Positions 60,142 to 64,000 of a stretch of DNA of 64,000 nucleotides are shown piece by piece. The DNA comes from Rhododendron vialii (lineage: Eukaryota > Streptophyta > Magnoliopsida > Ericales > Ericaceae), in NCBI RefSeq assembly GCF_030253575.1, contig NC_080568.1, positions 21,413,501 to 21,477,500 of the forward strand, in the 5' to 3' direction. The notes under the pieces are model-generated. The model worked only from the letters and a program-made list of their open reading frames with translations, did not search any database and had not been told where the DNA came from. A program made the translations under genes and the position numbers. Positions within the stretch are counted from its first letter, which is position 1. Each line of letters starts with the position of its first letter.

Positions 60142-62570
60142 ATGTCTACTACACTAAACCAACTATTTGACCTTCAAGAACAGATTTGCTATGTGCAATG
60201 TGGTTATTGCACCACCATTTTACTAGTAATAATGCTCTTCAGCATTTCTTGATTTCACTGTTTATGCATTATATGCGTCTAATGACTAATCTCATCGCTT
60301 TGTCGTTTCTAATGTTTTGTTGTTATTCTTTAATTTCTCTCTCTTTGTTTCTTCAAATTGATCATCAGGTAAGTGTGCCATATGGGAGTCTGACAATGGT
60401 GGTTACAGTGAGATGCGGGCACTGCACTAGCCTCCTCTCTGTCAACATGTTGAAAGCCTCTTTCATCCCTCTCAATCTCTTTGCTTCTCTCACCCAAGAT
60501 CATGATCAGGCATTTACTCAATACAATTACTACATTAGTTAGCTTATTTACATGTATATTATTCCTACTTACATAGCTCCAACTGATAAAAAAAAATTGC
60601 ACACACACACTCTCTTTCTCTGCAGCCGAAACAAGAAGTTAGTCCTCGCAGAGAAGAAGCTGATGCTGATCAAAAGGCATTGGATATGCGGAGCCCATCG
60701 CTGGTCATCTCATCTGATGACGACGATGATGATGAGGAGGAGGATGATTTCATCCCGATGAATCACATTGTGAATAGGCGTACGTATTAAAGTCACTCAT
60801 TTAGTTTCTTATTTGACGTTGAAAATTCTCACTTCGGTTTTAATGTTGGTATGATTCTTGATCAATTGTGCAGCACCAGAGAAGAGGCCACGGGCTCCAT
60901 CAGCTTACAACAACTTCATCAAGTAAAGAAACTTCATTTATCCAAAAAAAAAAAGCTAGAGAAAGTCTGTGTGGACTGATATTGGCGCACAGATTTTGAC
61001 ACCGATATTGTGTCCGAAAATTTTGAATGCACATGGGGACTCAAAATAATATAACGACTCCACGTGCATCGGGCGATTCCGGAGACAATATATGTGTCCA
61101 GGTCTGTGCTCAAAATTCGACACATAGCATTGTTAAAAAAGAGAGAGTAATTAAACATGTATATTCCTATGAAGATAAAGTTTGAATTGTTAGTTCTAAT
61201 GGAAAGTGTACAAAGCAGAGAAGAAATCAGAAGGCTGAAGGCTAAACATCCCAACATGACTCACAAGGAAGCCTTCAGTGCTGCTGCAAAAAATGTAAGT
61301 TATAAAAACAAAATCTAACATCTGAACTAATTAGTCAGAAGAAATTAATTAAAATTCACATTTCAAGGGGAAACTAATTAGTTGGAAATTTCTTTCAAAC
61401 ATGTTTGAACAATTCCAGTGGGCCCATTTCCCACCAATTCAGTACAAAAAACATGGAGAAATCAGCTGTGGCGAGGGAGCTGATCAGAGGAAGATGCGAA
61501 GCAGCTCAGATGTTGGAGAGATATGAGGTAATGATTCTGTAATAGTTATTGATTTGTTAAATTGTAATAAGTTGGTACCTAGCTATTTCTTAGCTGAAAT
61601 TCAGTGTGATATTGATCAACAAAAACCATTTGAATGGGCCCCATAAGTGGGCGGTGGAGTCGATCCCCAAGAATTAAGCTAGTTGAAATGTGCGCACGTT
61701 TGCGTGACCGGACACCAGAATTATCAAAAAAACAAAAACAAAAAACCCATCTGAATTGATAGGTATACAGGGTACTCATCCCTTGGTCTGAAACCTTAAA
61801 ACTGATCATGGAAATGAACATGTAGTTTGCATGCTTGCCTGTCCTTAATTTTGTGCAGCCTGAGCATTCTAATTGTAGGTTTGTTCTTTTTTTGATTGGT
61901 AAAAGAAAATTTATTAATCATAGGTTTGATCTTGTTAGATAATCACATGGCATGATGGCAAGGATTATTTAGAAACTTCGAATACATATGATCGATTGAC
62001 CAAGTAAGGAACGTATGTTGAATCAAACACGACATCATCCTAAGCGCTCGATGTCTCAAGGCCGCTAACAGTAATATTTGATAGCTCAAGATTTAAGCTA
62101 TATCAAAATCGGTATGGATTCTTGATCTCCCGTCCAAGTTTTGAACTTGACGGGAAAGTCCAAATGCGGACCACACATTGATATAAGCAATAGTTCGAAT
62201 TTGCTGCACAGACTCTATAATTACTGGCAAATGTTTTTACTGAGCAAATCCGAACCATTGATCACATTAACAGATGATTTCAGATTTGGATTGTTCCGTC
62301 AAGTCCAAATTAAGGATCGAATTCCTATCAGAAATCTATTCGTGGCTTTATTTATATAGCTTGTCCCTTTATGAGAGTCGGAGTCAAATTTATGATGCCA
62401 CCCTTATATGGTACTTGAACACATGGCTTTCTGGTTGGAAACAACTTATTAATCACAGGTGCAAGCAGAAGGCGGCAATGGTTTCCATGAAAGAAAAAGG
62501 CTTCGACCAAGCTAGGCATTTCATGATAAGGTCAAAATCACCATTTGAGTACTGCATGGATGCCAGATGA
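60142..62570 (+). CDS. INO: YABBY transcription factor, INNER NO OUTER type
   Basis: INO promotes growth of the outer integument of the ovule in known plants and acts in the nucleus. Exons: 60142-60225, 60369-60509, 60626-60779, 60874-60922, 61219-61294, 61419-61527, with a probable last exon from 62459. The protein has a C2C2 zinc finger (CYVQCGYC at residues 16-23, VRCGHC about 42-47), an INO-typical stretch LLSVNMLKASFIPLNLFASL, an acidic linker (ISSDDDDDDEEEDD), and the YABBY domain (RPPEKRPRAPSAYNNFIKEE, IRRLKAKHPNMTHKEAFSAA, AKNWAHFPPIQYK). The start MSTTLNQLFDLQEQ matches INO rather than other YABBY groups. Intron 2 seems to use a GC donor (CAG/GCATTT). In the frame of the YABBY domain, translation stops at TGA 61524-61526 after 203 codons, shortly before the exon 6 donor. 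Downstream DNA still resembles the INO C-terminus (GNGFHERK, then in another frame ARHFMIRSKSPFE), so the tail is frame-broken or the exon borders differ. Confidence 0.92.
60985..61111. repeat. Inverted repeat in INO intron 4
   Basis: GCGCACAGATTTTGACACCG and the stretch GATATTGTGTCC on the left match, inverted, GGAGACAATATATGTGTCC and GGTCTGTGCTC on the right. Probably a small MITE. Confidence 0.65.
61618..61738 (+). mobile_element. Partial SINE tail in INO intron 6
   Basis: GTTGAAATGTGCGCACG, then GACCGGACACC and TATCAAAAAAACAAAAAC resemble the tail of the SINE family seen at 31, 53 and 58 kb. The head is not conserved. Confidence 0.4.
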
Positions 62571-62837
62571 TAGGAGCTGTTGTTTCTATTTTAGGTTAAG
62601 TTTAGGGTTACAATCAGTTTTCTTACTTTATAATTAGCACTTGTTGGAGTACTCGCAGTTAAAGGAAAAAAAAGTGTTGAAAAATCGACTACCGATGTAA
62701 TTTGTCCAAAGACAACTGAAACGTTTCAGTTCAGCTAGCCCTTGCTATGCATGTTTCTAGCTATATCGAGTACTGCTATGTAAATTCGTAGAAATTTACA
62801 AACTTTTTCATACTCACAAAGTCGAAATGGAGTCAGA

Positions 62838-62990
62838 AAGGGTAGCCGAGGTGGTAAGGTGCTCCCTTAATCATGATAAGGTTCTAGGTTCAAGTCTCAC
62901 CCTAAGGTCCTATTAATCAATCCCTTCCTCTTAGATTAGACTACAGATTTTTACACGTATACAGGAGGGGGCCGGGGGAAAAAAAAAAAA
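62838..62990 (+). mobile_element. tRNA-derived SINE downstream of INO
   Basis: GGTAGCCGAGGTGGTAAGG (A-box-like) and TAGGTTCAAGTCTCACCC (B-box-like) about 40 bp apart give a tRNA-like head. The element ends in a G-rich stretch and an A run (62979-62990). It differs from the other SINE family in the window. No clear target duplication. Confidence 0.6.
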
Positions 62991-64000
62991 CGCAAGAACT
63001 TATTGTGAATCCCGTCTATTTGAGATACCGAAATTTCACATTTTTTGTGCCAAAAAAAGTTTGTTACAGTAGTTTGTTTATTTATTTACCATTTTCCTAA
63101 ACAGCTAGCCATACAAAGCTGTTCTTCTGAGTTGTTGGTGTGGGAATTGGGGGGTGAATGTTTAGTATCTTAAGGTAAACCTCTAGGAGTTGGCGTAGTA
63201 TAGTGACCTCACAATTAGTGGCCTCAGCATCTCCAACGCTACTCTTTTTTTGCCTAGTAAAATTAAACTAAACAAAAGAAGAAGACAATATCTGCTATGC
63301 CTATTCGCTTCTGCCACTCTATCCAAATAATTTTGTTTGAATATCTACCCATATATAGAATTGAGTAGCAAAAAGTTGAGAGGAGGAGGGGGAGGAGAGT
63401 TGCTAGTCTTCTTTACTCTCTCTACTAGTAGCTAATGGAAGTAGACAAATATTGCAAAATGTGTAGCCAAGTATATGTAGGGCCTATTGGTATATATATT
63501 GAAATTTGGGATCGAATTTAATTCGAGCTGTATGTGCCGAAATGACCAACCGGATGCCGCCACTTGACATCCGCTTGGCATCAGGGTTCTTGGTAGCATC
63601 CCCTGATTCTCCAATAGAACCCGTTTTCGACTACCACTTACCTGTCATCACTTCAGCCTAATTTATAGGGGGGGTCTCTAGTTGTGGACTACTGATCAGA
63701 TATGGGAGAAAAGAGGTGTTGTCTTAAGGTATTAGCTCAATGCATGTAATCTGCCACTACAAATTAATTTTGAGGAATGAATTAATGAAGTTTGACAATT
63801 ACTTTTCGGTGTTGCTAAAGCCATAATTGTTTTGGTTAATGCCAAAAATTATAGGAGTGCATAAAAGATCGACTTGTACTATGTGCAAAGTACCAGATTT
63901 TTATACATTTTAATTTCGACATTAATTAATAATTACAGTTTAGACATTACCATTTCTCCCCCTTTTTTTTTTTTCCATGTTTTTTTTCCCCATGTTATGG
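62991..64000. other. Intergenic, MITE remnants
   Basis: No gene recognised. A GCATCTCCAACGCTAC end at about 63229 is like the 57-kb MITEs. At about 63800-63960 (ATGCCAAAAATTATAGG, GACTTGTACTATGTGCAA) lies a diverged relative of the 12.96-kb MITE. Confidence 0.5.

Noticed and set aside
62841-62903. A functional tRNA gene downstream of INO
   Set aside because: A- and B-box-like motifs are present, but the acceptor and anticodon stems do not pair well and a poly-A tail follows, which fits a SINE.

Overview
The window is nuclear DNA of a flowering plant. It has AT-rich intergenic space, spliced genes with GT-AG introns, plant-specific families (YABBY, heteromeric ATP-citrate lyase) and many plant-type MITEs, CACTA, hAT and Mutator-like elements. 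A dicot-like, possibly woody, angiosperm fits best; the species cannot be fixed from sequence alone.

Four host genes are well supported. (1) ACLA, the A subunit of cytosolic ATP-citrate lyase, minus strand, 12 coding exons between 14121 and 20066, 423 codons. (2) A multipass membrane protein of unknown function, minus strand, 8 coding exons between 25792 and 29988, 327 codons, with a 5' leader intron reaching about 32.1 kb. (3) A ubiquitin-ribosomal protein eS31 (S27a) fusion, plus strand, one exon at 36357-36827, with a telo-box, a site II-like motif and a TATA box. (4) An INNER NO OUTER-type YABBY transcription factor, plus strand, 60142 to about 62570. The genes are unrelated in function and share no common regulation that can be seen.

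Layout: 1-14 kb is a repeat region (foldback element, LINE fragment, tandem repeats, a probable LTR remnant, a CACTA element with an exact 3-bp target duplication, and a second CACTA-like element). 14-20 kb is ACLA, with a tRNA-like sequence and a MITE in intron 1. 21-25 kb is gene-poor, with a possible organelle-derived insert near 24.1-24.6 kb. 25.5-32.3 kb is the membrane protein gene, with SINE copies and a foldback element in its introns. 35-36.1 kb is a Mutator-like foldback element abutting the eS31 promoter. 39-46 kb is a nest of hAT, Mutator-like, Stowaway and other MITE elements. 46.4-51.2 kb is a nearly complete autonomous hAT element, with terminal inverted repeats and an 8-bp target duplication, whose transposase is broken by a single in-frame stop. 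53.5-55.2 kb is a chimeric duplicated block: a decayed copy of INO (upstream region, exons 1-2, part of intron 3) joined to a copy of sequence found 3' of the eS31 gene. 58.9-62.6 kb is INO itself.

No new defence or metabolic system was found. The most interesting points are the INO/eS31-flank chimera with its transposon empty site, a probable GC-AG intron and a broken C-terminal frame in INO, the near-intact hAT element, and the nested Mutator-like elements with an acquired GC-rich segment.
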